A stretch of DNA of 64,000 nt from Sphingopyxis sp. HIX (GCF_001468285.1 NZ_LNSB01000011.1:1-64000); one strand, 5' to 3'; shown: positions 37,166 through 46,380, numbered from the stretch's first letter. Program-made: numbers and translations. The notes: generated by a model not told the origin, from the sequence alone.

Positions 37166-38086
37166 ATGACATATACGGTTTTCATCGACGGCGCGGCGGG
37201 AACGACGGGCCTCGAAATCGCCGAGCGGCTCGCCGGACGGGCCGAATTTTCGCTGCTGACGCTCGATGAGGCGCGGCGCAAGGATGCGGACGCGCGGCGC
37301 GCGGCGCTGAACGACGCCGATTTCGTCATCCTCTGCCTGCCCGACGCCGCGGCGATCGAGGCGGTGGCGATGATCGCCAACGACCGCACCAAGGTGATCG
37401 ACGCCTCGACCGCGCACCGCGTCGCGCCGGGCTGGGCCTATGGCTTTCCCGAGCTGAGCGCGGGGCAGCGCGAGGCCATCGCCGCAGCGACGCGCGTGAG
37501 CAACCCCGGCTGCTATCCCACCGGCTTCCTCGCGCTGGTCGCGCCTTTGGTCGCGGCGGGCATCGTCGACAGGCAAGCACGGCTCAGCGTCAATGCGGTG
37601 TCGGGCTATTCGGGCGGCGGCAAGGAGCTGATCGCGCGCTTCGAGGCCGAACCCGACATCGGTTTTCGCGGCTATGGCCTGTCGCTGGCGCACAAGCATG
37701 TGCCCGAGATGCAGCACGGCGCGGGCCTAACCCATTCACCGCTGTTCGCGCCGGCGGTGGTGCCGGTGTATCGCGGGATGCTGGTCGAAGTGCCGCTGGC
37801 CTTCGATGCGCCCACCGCCGATGCGGCCTATGACGCGCTCGCCGCGCATTACGCCGGCTCGCCGCTGGTCAGCGTACGCCGCGCGGGCGACGAGAGCGAG
37901 CTCTTGCTGCGCAAGGACGATGCCGCGACCGACGCGATGGAGCTGATGCTCTACGCCGGCGCCGACGGCACCCAGCTGCGTCTCGTCGCGCGGCTCGACA
38001 ATCTCGGCAAGGGCGCGAGCGGCGCGTGCGTGCAGAACCTCAATATCATGGCAGGGCTGCCCGAAACCGCGGGGCTGCGCATCTAG
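37166..38086 (+). CDS. argC: N-acetyl-gamma-glutamyl-phosphate reductase
   Basis: NADPH-dependent reductase of arginine synthesis. The 306-residue size fits the shorter ArgC type. Seen are the dinucleotide-binding IDGAAGTTGLEIAERL, the catalytic Cys116 in SNPGCYPTG and His in AHKHVPEMQ. It starts 4 nt after the NlpC/P60 gene. Other arginine genes are not in the window. Confidence 0.95.
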   Translation: MTYTVFIDGAAGTTGLEIAERLAGRAEFSLLTLDEARRKDADARRAALNDADFVILCLPDAAAIEAVAMIANDRTKVIDASTAHRVAPGWAYGFPELSAGQREAIAAATRVSNPGCYPTGFLALVAPLVAAGIVDRQARLSVNAVSGYSGGGKELIARFEAEPDIGFRGYGLSLAHKHVPEMQHGAGLTHSPLFAPAVVPVYRGMLVEVPLAFDAPTADAAYDALAAHYAGSPLVSVRRAGDESELLLRKDDAATDAMELMLYAGADGTQLRLVARLDNLGKGASGACVQNLNIMAGLPETAGLRI

Positions 38087-38090
38087 GGCC

Positions 38091-38330
38091 TCAGTGGACC
38101 GTGCCGAGCACGTCCTCGATCGAGAGATAGGTGATCAGCCGCTCGATCTGGCGCCAGCGCGCGAAGTGGATGTGGTTGCCTAGCACGCGATATTGTTCGG
38201 CGCGCGCCGCCGCGGCATAGCCCGCCTCGTCGCCGTGGCGCGCGATCAGCGCATGCGCCTCGTCGACCGCGGCGCGGTCGGGCAGATAAGGTGCCGGCAG
38301 TTCCATGGTGTCCCCGATCATGTCGGGCAC
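38091..38330 (-). CDS. small hypothetical protein (DUF6961-like)
   Basis: A 79-residue frame with start at 38330 or 38306 (MELPAPYLPDRAAVDEAHAL). The ending HFARWRQIERLITYLS resembles small proteins annotated as DUF6961 in sphingomonads; that link is from memory and not certain. No membrane segment or signal. It converges on argC (4-nt gap) and diverges from the sorbosone-dehydrogenase-like gene. Function unknown. Confidence 0.55.
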   Translation of the reverse strand: MPDMIGDTMELPAPYLPDRAAVDEAHALIARHGDEAGYAAAARAEQYRVLGNHIHFARWRQIERLITYLSIEDVLGTVH

Positions 38331-38475
38331 CGCTCTACGCGCGCCGCCTCACCGCGCCGTTCCCAATAGTGCTGAACGAGCGGGTAAGGTTAATCGCAGC
38401 GCGCCATCGGTTAACCATGGTGCCTCCGCTTTTCGCCCCTTTGCCACGGCGCGCCGCATGTGTAGACATGGGCTC

Positions 38476-39819
38476 ATGCGCAAGATCCTGAAATATGTCC
38501 TCCTCGCCCTGCTGCTGATCCTGATCGTCGGGGGCATCACGCTCTACATCATGTCGCGGCCCGATGTGGCGCGCTTCTCGACCGCCGAGACGAGCGGCCG
38601 GGTGCCCGTGATGGGGGCGCAGGACGCGCAGACCATTCCGACGATCAACGTGCCCGAAGCGACGAGCTGGCCCGCGGGCCAGGCGCCGCGCGCCGCCGCA
38701 GGCCTCGCCGTGCAGCGCTTCGCCGAGGGGCTCGACCATCCGCGCACGATCCTCGTGCTCCCCAACGGCGACGTGCTGACCGCCGAAAGCCAGAGCCCCC
38801 CGCGCAAGGACGGCGGCATCGAGGGCGCGGTGATGAAAAATCTGATGGGCAAGGGCGGCACCGGCCGCCGCCCGTCGGCGAACCGCATCACGCTGCTCCG
38901 CGATGCCGACGGCGACGGCAAGGCCGAGGTCAAGACCGCGTACATCACCGGCCTCAACTCGCCCTATGGCATGGCGCTGGTCGGCGATACGCTCTATGTC
39001 GCGAACACCGACGCGCTGCTCGCCTTCCCCTATGTCGCGGGCGAGACCAAGATGAGCGGCAAGCCCGTCAAGATCGTCGATCTGCCCGCCAAGGGCACCA
39101 ACCGCCACTGGACCAAGAGCCTCGCCGCGGCGCCCAACGGCTGGCTCTACATCGGCGTCGGCGCCGATTCGAACATCGGCGAAAAGGGCATGAACCGCGA
39201 GTTCCGCCGCGCCGCGGTGCTCGAGGTGCGCCCCGAGAATAAATATATGCGCACCTTCGCCGCGGGCATCCGCAACCCCGTCGGCGTCGCCTTCTACCCC
39301 GGCAGCGACCAGCTGTGGACCGTGGTCAACGAGCGCGACATGCTCGGCAGCGACCTGGTCCCCGACTATCTGGCCGAGGTCGACGAGGGCGATTTCTATG
39401 GCTGGCCCTGGTATTATTGGGGCGGCTTCGTCGATCCGCGGGTCGAGCCCGAGGCCGAGGATCGCCGCCAATATGTCCGGCGCCCCGAATATGCGCTCGG
39501 CGCCCACACCGCGCCGCTCGGCATGACCTTCACCCAGGGGCTCGACCTCGGCGAGCGTTTCGCGAACGGCGCGCTGATCGCCCGCCACGGCTCGTGGAAC
39601 CGCGAGCCGGTGTCGGGTTACGATGTCGTGTTCGTGAAGTTCGGCGCCAACGGCAAACCCGCCGAGGCGCTGCCGATCGCGCTGCTCGACCAGTTCCTCG
39701 GCAAGGACGGCAAGACCACCCGCGGCCGCCCGGCCGACGTCAAGGTCGCCAAGGACGGCAGCGCGCTGATCGCCGACGATACCGGCGGGGTGATCTGGCG
39801 GGTGGCGAAGGCGGGGTAA
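38476..39819 (+). CDS. PQQ-dependent sugar dehydrogenase-like (sorbosone dehydrogenase family) protein
   Basis: A 447-residue membrane-anchored beta-propeller protein. The N-terminus MRKILKYVLLALLLILIVGG is a transmembrane anchor and the rest is predicted periplasmic. The propeller has the family signatures FAEGLDHPRTILVLPNGDVL, GIRNPVGVAFYPGS, and EGDFYGWPWYYWGG near the active site. Such enzymes oxidise sugars with PQQ, but the substrate is unknown and PQQ biosynthesis genes are not in view. Start 38476 is chosen because the anchor begins there. A palindromic repeat follows. Confidence 0.85.
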   Translation: MRKILKYVLLALLLILIVGGITLYIMSRPDVARFSTAETSGRVPVMGAQDAQTIPTINVPEATSWPAGQAPRAAAGLAVQRFAEGLDHPRTILVLPNGDVLTAESQSPPRKDGGIEGAVMKNLMGKGGTGRRPSANRITLLRDADGDGKAEVKTAYITGLNSPYGMALVGDTLYVANTDALLAFPYVAGETKMSGKPVKIVDLPAKGTNRHWTKSLAAAPNGWLYIGVGADSNIGEKGMNREFRRAAVLEVRPENKYMRTFAAGIRNPVGVAFYPGSDQLWTVVNERDMLGSDLVPDYLAEVDEGDFYGWPWYYWGGFVDPRVEPEAEDRRQYVRRPEYALGAHTAPLGMTFTQGLDLGERFANGALIARHGSWNREPVSGYDVVFVKFGANGKPAEALPIALLDQFLGKDGKTTRGRPADVKVAKDGSALIADDTGGVIWRVAKAG

Positions 39820-39822
39820 AAG

Positions 39823-39912
39823 CGTCGCCCCCGCGAAGGCGGGGGCCGCTGTCGGTATACGCAATAGCGAAGTCGAAGGCCCGTAGCGGCCCCCGCCTAC
39901 GCGGGGGCGACG
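39823..39912. repeat. CGTCGCCCCCGCGAAGGCGG palindromic repeat
   Basis: The arms GTCGCCCCCGCGAAGGCGGG and CCCGCCTACGCGGGGGCGAC are almost perfectly paired across 34 nt. It is a variant of the CGTCATCCCCGCGAAGG family at 7531 and 12084, between two convergent genes, and may also act as terminator. Confidence 0.75.
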
Positions 39913-39920
39913 TTACCAGG

Positions 39921-41036
39921 TCAAACCCGCATCGGCATCAGCACGTAGAGCGCCGGGCTCTTCTCGCTCTCGCGGATCAAAGTCGGGGCGTTGGCGTCGG
40001 CCAAGTGCAGCTCGACATTGTCGCCGTCGACCTGCCCGAGGATGTCGCTCAGATAGCGCGCGTTGAAGCCGATCTCCATCGCCTCGCTGTCATAGGCGGC
40101 GGCGAGTTCCTCGGCGGCGGTGCCGTTCTCGGGGCTGGTGACGCTGAGCGTGATGCGGTCCTTGTCGAGGCCGACCTTGACCGCGCGGGTCTTTTCGCTG
40201 GCGATCGTCGAGACGCGGTCGACGCCCTGGAACAGGCTCTTCGGATCGACCTTGAGCAGGCGGTCGTTCGCGGTCGGGATGACGCGGCTGTAGTCGGGGA
40301 AGGTGCCGTCGATCAGCTTCGAGGTCAGCACGGCATTGCCGAGCTGGAAGCGGATCTTGGTCGCCGACAGGCTGATCTCGACATTGCCCTCGGCCTCGTC
40401 GAGCAATTTGCGGATTTCGCCGACGCATTTGCGCGGCACGATGACGTCGGGCATCGATGCCGCGCCGTCGGGGCGCGTGACCGTGTAGCGCGCGAGACGA
40501 TGGCCGTCGGTCGCCGCGGCCTTCAGCACCGGACCCGTCGCATCCTCGGCCACATGGAAGAAGATGCCGTTGAGGTAATAGCGCGTTTCCTCGGTCGAGA
40601 TGGCGAAGCGCGTCTTGTCGATGATCTCGATCAGCTCGGCGACGGGCAGCTCGAAATTGGTCGGCAGGTCGCCCTCGGCGATCACCGGGAAATCGTCGCG
40701 CGGCAGCGTCGGCAGGTTGAAGTTCGAGCGGCCGGCCTTGACCTGCATCTTGCCCTCGGCGGCGGCGAGGCTGACCTCGGCGCCCTCGGGCAGCTTGCGC
40801 GCGATTTCGAACAGGGTGTGCGCCGACACGGTGGTGGTGCCGGGGGTCTCGACCTTCGCCGCGATCGTCTCGACCACCTGCAGGTCGAGGTCGGTCGCCA
40901 TCAGCTTGAGCTGGCCGGTGGCGTCGGCCTCGATCAGCACGTTCGACAGGATCGGGATGGTGTTGCGCCGTTCGACCACCGACTGGACATGGCCGAGGCT
41001 CTTCAGAAGTACCGCGCGTTCGATCGTCGCTTTCAT
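39921..41036 (-). CDS. dnaN: DNA polymerase III sliding clamp (beta subunit)
   Basis: Beta clamp that tethers Pol III to DNA. The 371-residue length and three repeated clamp domains are standard; conserved parts include RRNTIPILSNVLIEA in domain I, FPVIAEGDLPTNFELP, SKLIDGTFPDYSRVIP and the C-terminal YVLMPMRV that closes the peptide-binding pocket. It is not beside dnaA here. ATG 41036 is followed by KATIERAVLLKSLGHV, a normal start. Confidence 0.97.
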   Translation of the reverse strand: MKATIERAVLLKSLGHVQSVVERRNTIPILSNVLIEADATGQLKLMATDLDLQVVETIAAKVETPGTTTVSAHTLFEIARKLPEGAEVSLAAAEGKMQVKAGRSNFNLPTLPRDDFPVIAEGDLPTNFELPVAELIEIIDKTRFAISTEETRYYLNGIFFHVAEDATGPVLKAAATDGHRLARYTVTRPDGAASMPDVIVPRKCVGEIRKLLDEAEGNVEISLSATKIRFQLGNAVLTSKLIDGTFPDYSRVIPTANDRLLKVDPKSLFQGVDRVSTIASEKTRAVKVGLDKDRITLSVTSPENGTAAEELAAAYDSEAMEIGFNARYLSDILGQVDGDNVELHLADANAPTLIRESEKSPALYVLMPMRV

Positions 41037-41209
41037 TTGTATTCCGCCATCCTAATGCTCGTGCGGGAGAAGCCCCTGGAGGGTCAAGGGCGCCGCGGGC
41101 CCAAAGACCCCGATTCCCTGCCCCCGAAAATGTCACCCATCCTTAACGTGCGCGTGGCGCCGTGCAAGCCATGCTTGCAAAGCATGTCCAATCGCGCAAT
41201 CGAGGCGCG

Positions 41210-41707
41210 ATGCGCCGCGCCCTCCCCCTTTTGCTCCTGCTGGCGGCGGTCCCCGCCGTCGCGTTCGCAGCGCCGCGCACCGCGCTCGGCATCTTCGACG
41301 GCTGGGGCGCGTTTCGCGATCCCGGGACGCCGCGCTGCTATGCGATCGCCGCGCCATCGGCGACGATCGGCACGCCGCAGGTCAAGGCCTATGCCAGCGT
41401 CGGTTACTGGCCCAAGTCGCGCATCCGCGGGCAATTCTACATCCGCCTGTCGAAGGCGCGGCGCGAGGGCGCCGAACTGCGGCTGACGATCGGCAGCCGC
41501 CGCTTCATCCTGACGGGCAATGGCGCGCACGGCTGGGCGAGCGACGCGCGGATGGACGCCGCGATCGTCGCCGCGATGCGATCGGCACCAAGCATGAGCG
41601 TCGAGAGTAGCAGCACCAGCGGCGGCTCGATCGCCGACACCTATCGCCTGCGCGGCGCAGCGACGGCGATCGACGCGGCGGCATTGGGGTGCGCGCGGCT
41701 GGGCTGA
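41210..41707 (+). CDS. exported protein of unknown function
   Basis: A 165-residue protein with signal peptide MRRALPLLLLLAAVPAVAFA and Ala-Ala-Pro at the cleavage site. The mature part starts RTALGIFDGWGAFRDPGTPR and has two cysteines (PRCYAIAAPS and ALGCARLG) that may pair. It vaguely resembles the invasion-associated locus B family in size and layout, but I cannot claim membership. It is divergent from dnaN with about 170 nt between starts. Confidence 0.6.
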   Translation: MRRALPLLLLLAAVPAVAFAAPRTALGIFDGWGAFRDPGTPRCYAIAAPSATIGTPQVKAYASVGYWPKSRIRGQFYIRLSKARREGAELRLTIGSRRFILTGNGAHGWASDARMDAAIVAAMRSAPSMSVESSSTSGGSIADTYRLRGAATAIDAAALGCARLG

Positions 41708-41764
41708 GGCCGGGCGAGAAAAGAGCGGAAATCTGCCGAACTTAACAGTGGAAGCGTGTTCGTA

Positions 41765-41853
41765 CGCCACCCCGGGCTCGACCCGGAATCCCGCTTCGAT
41801 GCGATCGCGCAAGCTGCTGGGCAAGCGGGACCCCGGATCAAGTCCGGGGTGAC
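41765..41853. repeat. CCGGGCTCGACCCGG-type palindromic repeat in a gene-free stretch
   Basis: The 41708-42100 region has no gene. It holds the arms CCACCCCGGGCTCGACCCGG and CCCCGGATCAAGTCCGGGGT (each a small palindrome, pairing with each other), a common alphaproteobacterial intergenic repeat type. The rest (41854-42100) shows nothing recognisable. Confidence 0.65.
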
Positions 41854-42100
41854 GGAGAGGAGAGAAAAGCGGCGGAAAACTGCGCAACTTCATTCTGGAA
41901 TCGCCGTTCGGCGCGCGGGTGCCGCATGCCGAAGCGCCGGTCGATAGCGCGTGGGCGCGATGGCTTGGGCGAGTCCTCATCCATCAGCTTGGATCACAAG
42001 CGAATATTTTAGGAAAGCGCTTTCTGGCGCACCGCTTTCCCTAACCCAAGGGTAAGGAAAGGCGAGTACCATTCCGCGAAGGATCACAGGGCGGAGCGGC

Positions 42101-43669
42101 ATGGCGGTCGGCGGGGTTTTGCGCAAATTGGGGTTTCGCTGGATCTTCCCGATCGGGACGATGCCGATCCCCTATCACCCGCTGGTCGGCGTCGCCTTCT
42201 CGCTCGGCCCGATATTGTGGGTGGCATGGCTGGCGCTGTCGGCGGCGACCGAGCCCGGGAGCGGCCTCGCCTGGTGGCACCCGCTCCTGGCCGCGCTCCT
42301 GCTCGGCATCCCGATGTCGATCCCGATCATTGCCTGGGGCATGATGGCGTTCCGCGCGCCGCTGGCGCAGGGGGTGCTGATCGCGGGATCGATGCTGCTG
42401 CTGGCGATCGACGTCGCGATGGGGCGTGTCGCGCCCTGGTGGGCGGCGCTGCCGGCGGCTTTCGTGCTGCTCTATGCGGTGCAGCGGATCGGCGGGAAAC
42501 GGAAGCTGGCCGAACTACAAGCGGCAGCCGAACGCTGGTCGCCGGTCGATCCCGGCGACGCGACGGTGATCGTGGCGGGCGAGGTGCATACCGCGTCGAA
42601 GGCGCGCACGCTGATCGACAGCGCCGACATCGCGCGGGTGCTGTCGCTGCCGGGGCCGCCGCTGCGCGGCCAGCGCCCTGCGCAGCGCGTGATGCTGCAC
42701 CGATTGTCGGCGGAGGGCATCGCGCGGCTGCGCGCCGCGTGCGAGGATGTGGCGCCCGCGGGCTGGCACCTGCCGCGTGCCGACGCCAAGCCGGTGCTGC
42801 AACGCCCCGCGAACGATGAGCCCGCGGAGGGGCTGACCGCGACGATCGGGCGCTATCGCTCGCTGCTGGTGGGCGGCCATCTGCACCGGCTGTGCATCGC
42901 CGATGGCGCGGGCGAGCGCGCGGTGATCTGGGGCCAGGCGCATATCGTTGCGCCTTGGCCGATCTTCATGGCCTTCCACTGGACCGCGATCTTCGGTGGC
43001 AAGAGCGAGTGGCATATCGGCTTCGCGCCCGACAAGACGGTGCGGCTGGGCCCCGAGTGGAGCAACGACTATCATATGCTGCCCAAGCTGTTCACGGCGC
43101 GGGCGGAAGACGGCGGGCGGAACGACGATGCGACCCTGTTCGGGGCCGATGCCGAGGGCGGGCTGCTTGCGGCGGGCATGGCGGCGGCGGCGGCGGACGA
43201 GCGCGAACGCATCGCGGCCTTCTGGCGCAATATTGCCGAGGCGCCGCTGGATCCGATCGACGGCAACACCACGCAGCGGATGCGCGACGCGCCCGGCCTG
43301 TTCCGTTCCGGCGACGGGCTGCGGCTCGTCGCCTGGCTGAAAGCGGCGCGCGCGGGAGACAATCTCTATCGGGTCCGCAGCGCCGCGATGATGATCGAGG
43401 CGCTGCCCGAGGAGGAGTTCGCCGCGACCGGCCCCGCGTTGTTCGACATCGTCAACAGCCGCATCCTCGCGGGCGAGTGGCGCGCCGGGCCCTATCTCGA
43501 CCGCAAGTCGCTCCCGAAGGATTGCCCCAGCTTCGGCCGGTTCGCCGGCTTTGGCCTCGCGCTGCATGTGCCGCGGCTTTACAAAAGGTTTGCCGCGCTG
43601 GGGCCGGAGGAAGCGGCGCTGGTCAAGGCCTTAGCCGACTCGCTCGACGGCAATCATTTCCTAAGCTGA
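42101..43669 (+). CDS. membrane protein of unknown function, 522 residues
   Basis: Not recognised. The N-terminus has four predicted membrane helices at about 24-46, 58-82, 87-103 and 107-127 (YHPLVGVAFSLGPILWVAWL first), followed by a soluble part of nearly 400 residues rich in Ala/Arg. The soluble part contains YRSLLVGGHLHRLCIADGAG and WHIGFAPDKTVRLGPEWSND, which could be beta-strand modules. The start ATG 42101 has GGAGCGGC upstream. It converges with the LysR gene. No obvious operon partner; function open. Confidence 0.55.
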   Translation: MAVGGVLRKLGFRWIFPIGTMPIPYHPLVGVAFSLGPILWVAWLALSAATEPGSGLAWWHPLLAALLLGIPMSIPIIAWGMMAFRAPLAQGVLIAGSMLLLAIDVAMGRVAPWWAALPAAFVLLYAVQRIGGKRKLAELQAAAERWSPVDPGDATVIVAGEVHTASKARTLIDSADIARVLSLPGPPLRGQRPAQRVMLHRLSAEGIARLRAACEDVAPAGWHLPRADAKPVLQRPANDEPAEGLTATIGRYRSLLVGGHLHRLCIADGAGERAVIWGQAHIVAPWPIFMAFHWTAIFGGKSEWHIGFAPDKTVRLGPEWSNDYHMLPKLFTARAEDGGRNDDATLFGADAEGGLLAAGMAAAAADERERIAAFWRNIAEAPLDPIDGNTTQRMRDAPGLFRSGDGLRLVAWLKAARAGDNLYRVRSAAMMIEALPEEEFAATGPALFDIVNSRILAGEWRAGPYLDRKSLPKDCPSFGRFAGFGLALHVPRLYKRFAALGPEEAALVKALADSLDGNHFLS

Positions 43670-43682
43670 GCGGAGCCGGCGC

Positions 43683-44564
43683 CTAGCTCCGCGCCAACCG
43701 CGTCAGCGCGGCGGCGAGGAAGTCGAGCACCAGCCGCACGCGCGGCACATGGCGCAGCCTTTCGTGCGTCAGCAGCCACAGGCCGGTCGTATCCTCGGTC
43801 TTGGGCGGGAGGCAGCGGACGAGGTCGGGTTCGCGGTCGGCGAGGAAGGCGGGGAGGATGGTGAGCCCCATGCCCGAGCGCACCCCCGCGAGCAGCCCCG
43901 ATCCGGTATCATATTGCATCACGACCGAATCTTCGAGCCGGTGCTGGCGCAGCCACGCCTGATAGGGCTCCCAGACATAGCCGCCGCCGCCGATGAAGGG
44001 GTGCGTCGCCAGTTCCTCGCGCGTGTGCGGGATGCCGTGGCGGTCGGCATAGTCGCGGCTGCAATAGACGGTCCACGGATTGTCGGCGATGCGCCGCCCG
44101 ACGAGGCCGCCGCCCGACGGCTGCTTGGTGCTGCGGATCGCGATGTCGGCGGCACCCGACGCGAGGTCGCGCGGCTCGTCGGTCGTCTCGAGGTGGATGT
44201 GGATGCCCGGATGCTCGGCGCGCAGGTCGCGCAGGATCGGCGGCAGGATCGTCACCGCGAAGATTTCCATCGTAGTCAGGCTGACCGTCCCGCCGGCATC
44301 GCGCGACTTGGCGCCCGCCGCGTCGCCGAAGCGGTCGGCGGCGTCGCGCACCGCGAGCGCGCTCGCCATCATCGCTTCGCCCACCGGGGTCAGCGCATAG
44401 CCCGCCTGGCGCCGCTCGAAGAGGTTGAGCCCCGTCGCCTCCTCGAGCGCGGCGATGCGGCGCGCGACGGTGGTCTGGCTGACGCGCAGCGCCTGCGCCG
44501 CCGACAGCGTGCTGCCGGTCTCGGCGACCGCGAGAAAGGCCTTGAGGTCGTTCCAGTCGTACAT
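43683..44564 (-). CDS. LysR family transcriptional regulator
   Basis: A 293-residue LysR-type regulator. The N-terminal winged HTH is MYDWNDLKAFLAVAETGSTL then SAAQALRVSQTTVARRIAAL, and the C-terminal substrate-binding domain follows from about residue 90. The effector is unknown. Start 44564 has AGGAAAG upstream. It is divergent from an UrcA-family gene, with a perfect palindrome in the shared promoter region (44598-44617) that is the likely operator. Confidence 0.92.
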   Translation of the reverse strand: MYDWNDLKAFLAVAETGSTLSAAQALRVSQTTVARRIAALEEATGLNLFERRQAGYALTPVGEAMMASALAVRDAADRFGDAAGAKSRDAGGTVSLTTMEIFAVTILPPILRDLRAEHPGIHIHLETTDEPRDLASGAADIAIRSTKQPSGGGLVGRRIADNPWTVYCSRDYADRHGIPHTREELATHPFIGGGGYVWEPYQAWLRQHRLEDSVVMQYDTGSGLLAGVRSGMGLTILPAFLADREPDLVRCLPPKTEDTTGLWLLTHERLRHVPRVRLVLDFLAAALTRLARS

Positions 44565-44597
44565 GGCTTTCCTGTGCGCCATAATCGCGCCGGCGCC

Positions 44598-44617
44598 ATT
44601 CTGCAATTTTGCAGAAT
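44598..44617. promoter_or_regulatory. palindromic operator between LysR and UrcA genes
   Basis: ATTCTGCA, four bases (ATTT), TGCAGAAT: a perfect inverted repeat with the T-N11-A character of LysR boxes, 34 nt from the LysR start and 100 nt from the UrcA gene. Inferred to be the regulator's own binding site. Confidence 0.6.
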
Positions 44618-44716
44618 GTCCCGGCAACATCGTTGCTCCCGCGGGGTTCGCGCCCGGCCTATCTGTCTCCTACCGGCTTCCTCCCCTCCCTTTCAGCCGG
44701 ACGAAGGAGACAAGAG

Positions 44717-45046
44717 ATGAAAAAGCATCTGATCCTCGCCGCGCTCGCCGCCGTCGCGATCGGCCAGCCCGCATTCGCCCAGGACGCGCCCGCGAACCCC
44801 AGCGTGGTCGTCCAGCACAAGGATCTCGACCTCGCCACCAAGGCGGGGGCAAAGGCGCTCGACCGGCGCATCTGGCGCGCGGTCGTCGAAGTCTGCGGCC
44901 CGGTGTCGAACTTCGACCTCGCGGGCACCAACAACGTGCGCCAGTGCCGCCGCGACACGCGGCAGCTCGCGACGGCGCAGGCCGAGGCGGTGATCGCCAG
45001 CGCGGCGCGCGCCGAACCGATCCGTGTGAGCGCGCTCGCGAAATAA
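44717..45046 (+). CDS. UrcA family protein
   Basis: A 109-residue exported protein of the UrcA family, common in sphingomonads and caulobacters, function unknown. The signal peptide MKKHLILAALAAVAIGQPAF ends AFA; the mature part has the family pattern VVVQHKDLDLATKAGAKALD, then RRIWRAVVEVCGP and a second Cys in RQCRRDTRQL, which may form a disulphide. GGAGACAAGAG precedes ATG 44717. Possibly regulated by the divergent LysR protein. Confidence 0.85.
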   Translation: MKKHLILAALAAVAIGQPAFAQDAPANPSVVVQHKDLDLATKAGAKALDRRIWRAVVEVCGPVSNFDLAGTNNVRQCRRDTRQLATAQAEAVIASAARAEPIRVSALAK

Positions 45047-45079
45047 TCCACCAAAGCCTGAAGGCACTCCAGGCGATCC

Positions 45080-45108
45080 GTGTTTCCCCGCCCCGGCGGG
45101 GAAACACG
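45080..45108 (+). terminator. hairpin after the UrcA gene
   Basis: GTGTTTCCCCGC, CCCG, GCGGGGAAACAC form a perfect 12-bp stem, followed by GGCCTTTT. Between two convergent genes, so it may serve both. Confidence 0.75.
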
Positions 45109-45119
45109 GCCTTTTGCCG

Positions 45120-45512
45120 TCAGGCGCGTCCGTCGAATTCGGCGCGCGCTTGCTCGATTTCGCACAGATGCGCCTCGGCCCATTGCCAGACGCCGCAAAA
45201 GGCCTCGCCGAGACTGTGCCCCAGCTCGGTCAGCCGATATTCGACCTTCGGCGGGATCACCGGATGCACGGTGCGGTGGACCAGCCCGTCGCGCTCCATC
45301 GCGCGCAACGTTTGCGTCAGCATCTTCTGGCTGATCCCCGGCACCAGCTGCGCCAGCCGCGTAAAGCGGCTCTCGCCATGCTCCTCCAGCGCCTCCAAAG
45401 TCAGCAATGTCCATTTGTCGGCGACTCGGCCGATGAGCTCGTTCACCAGCGCCTCGACGCGCGGGTCGACGGGGGCATCGGGGTCGTAAAAAATTTTTTC
45501 GGGGCTGTGCAT
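45120..45512 (-). CDS. HxlR family transcriptional regulator
   Basis: A 130-residue winged-helix regulator of the HxlR/MarR-like type: VADKWTLLTLEALEEHGESR, the recognition part GISQKMLTQTLRAMERDGLV and the wing VIPPKVEYRLTELGHSL. Start 45512 fits the family. It is divergent from an SDR gene with about 115 nt between starts, a frequent regulator-reductase pair in which the regulator responds to reactive aldehydes or quinones; the effector is not visible here. Confidence 0.88.
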   Translation of the reverse strand: MHSPEKIFYDPDAPVDPRVEALVNELIGRVADKWTLLTLEALEEHGESRFTRLAQLVPGISQKMLTQTLRAMERDGLVHRTVHPVIPPKVEYRLTELGHSLGEAFCGVWQWAEAHLCEIEQARAEFDGRA

Positions 45513-45628
45513 CGCTGAAAATCCAAATCTCTCTTTGCGGTAAGTACAGCACTCTCGGGTGCCTTCTTTCATTTGGAGAGTATAGGGATATCTGGACGGT
45601 CTCACCACCCCCCAATGGAGGAACGACC

Positions 45629-46372
45629 ATGAAGACCACAGGCAACACCATCCTCGTCACCGGCGGCGGCTCGGGCATCGGGCTGGCGCTGGCGCAGCGC
45701 TGGCACGACGCGGGCAACAGGGTGATCGTCACCGGGCGCAATGCCGCGAAGCTCGACGCCGCGATCGCGGGGCGCGCGAACATGACGGCGGTCGCGCTCG
45801 ACGTGACCGACGCCGATGCGATCGCCGCCTTCGCGAAGGACATCGTCGCCAAATATCCCGAGCTCAATGTGCTGGTGAACAATGCCGGTATCATGAGCGC
45901 CGAGGATGCGAGCGCGAAGCGCGACCTGGCGCACGCCGAGGCGACCGTCGTCACCAACATCCTCGGCCCGATCCGGCTGATCGATGCGCTGGTCGACCAT
46001 CTGGCGGCGCAGGCGGACGCGACGATCGTCAACGTCACCTCGGGGCTCGCCTTCGTGCCGCTGCCCAAGGCGCCGACCTATTCGGCGACCAAGGCGGCGA
46101 TGCACAGCTATTCGGTCGCGCTGCGCATCCAGCTCGCGGGCCAGGTCGAGGTGATCGAGCTCGCGCCGCCCGCGGTGCGCACCGACCTGACCCCCGGCCA
46201 GTCGACGCGCGAGGGCTATATGCCGCTCGACGATTTCGCCGACGAGGTGATGGACCTGTTCGCGCAGCAGCCGACGCCCGAGGAAATCCTGGTGCAGAAT
46301 GTCCTGCCGCTGCGCACCGCCGAGGCAAACGGCAATGTGCCGCAGGTGCTAGCGATGCTGAAAACGCTGTAG
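45629..46372 (+). CDS. SDR oxidoreductase paired with HxlR
   Basis: A 247-residue short-chain dehydrogenase of the DltE-like type (TGGGSGIGLALAQRWHD, NNAGIMSAED, Y-x-x-x-K in PTYSATKAAMHS). A strong ribosome site, GGAGGAACGACC, precedes ATG 45629. The PPAVRTDLTPG segment is typical of this group. Probably controlled by the divergent HxlR regulator. Confidence 0.88.
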   Translation: MKTTGNTILVTGGGSGIGLALAQRWHDAGNRVIVTGRNAAKLDAAIAGRANMTAVALDVTDADAIAAFAKDIVAKYPELNVLVNNAGIMSAEDASAKRDLAHAEATVVTNILGPIRLIDALVDHLAAQADATIVNVTSGLAFVPLPKAPTYSATKAAMHSYSVALRIQLAGQVEVIELAPPAVRTDLTPGQSTREGYMPLDDFADEVMDLFAQQPTPEEILVQNVLPLRTAEANGNVPQVLAMLKTL

Positions 46373-46380
46373 AGCCACGC

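Noticed and set aside
38380..38420. TTAA motifs as possible CtrA sites near the sorbosone-dehydrogenase-like gene
   Set aside because: The spacing between TTAA half-sites is 17, not the 7 of CtrA boxes.
39823..39912. Palindrome next to dnaN considered as an insertion-sequence remnant or origin element
   Set aside because: No DnaA-box cluster, no transposase remnant and no target duplication; it matches the window's other intergenic repeats.
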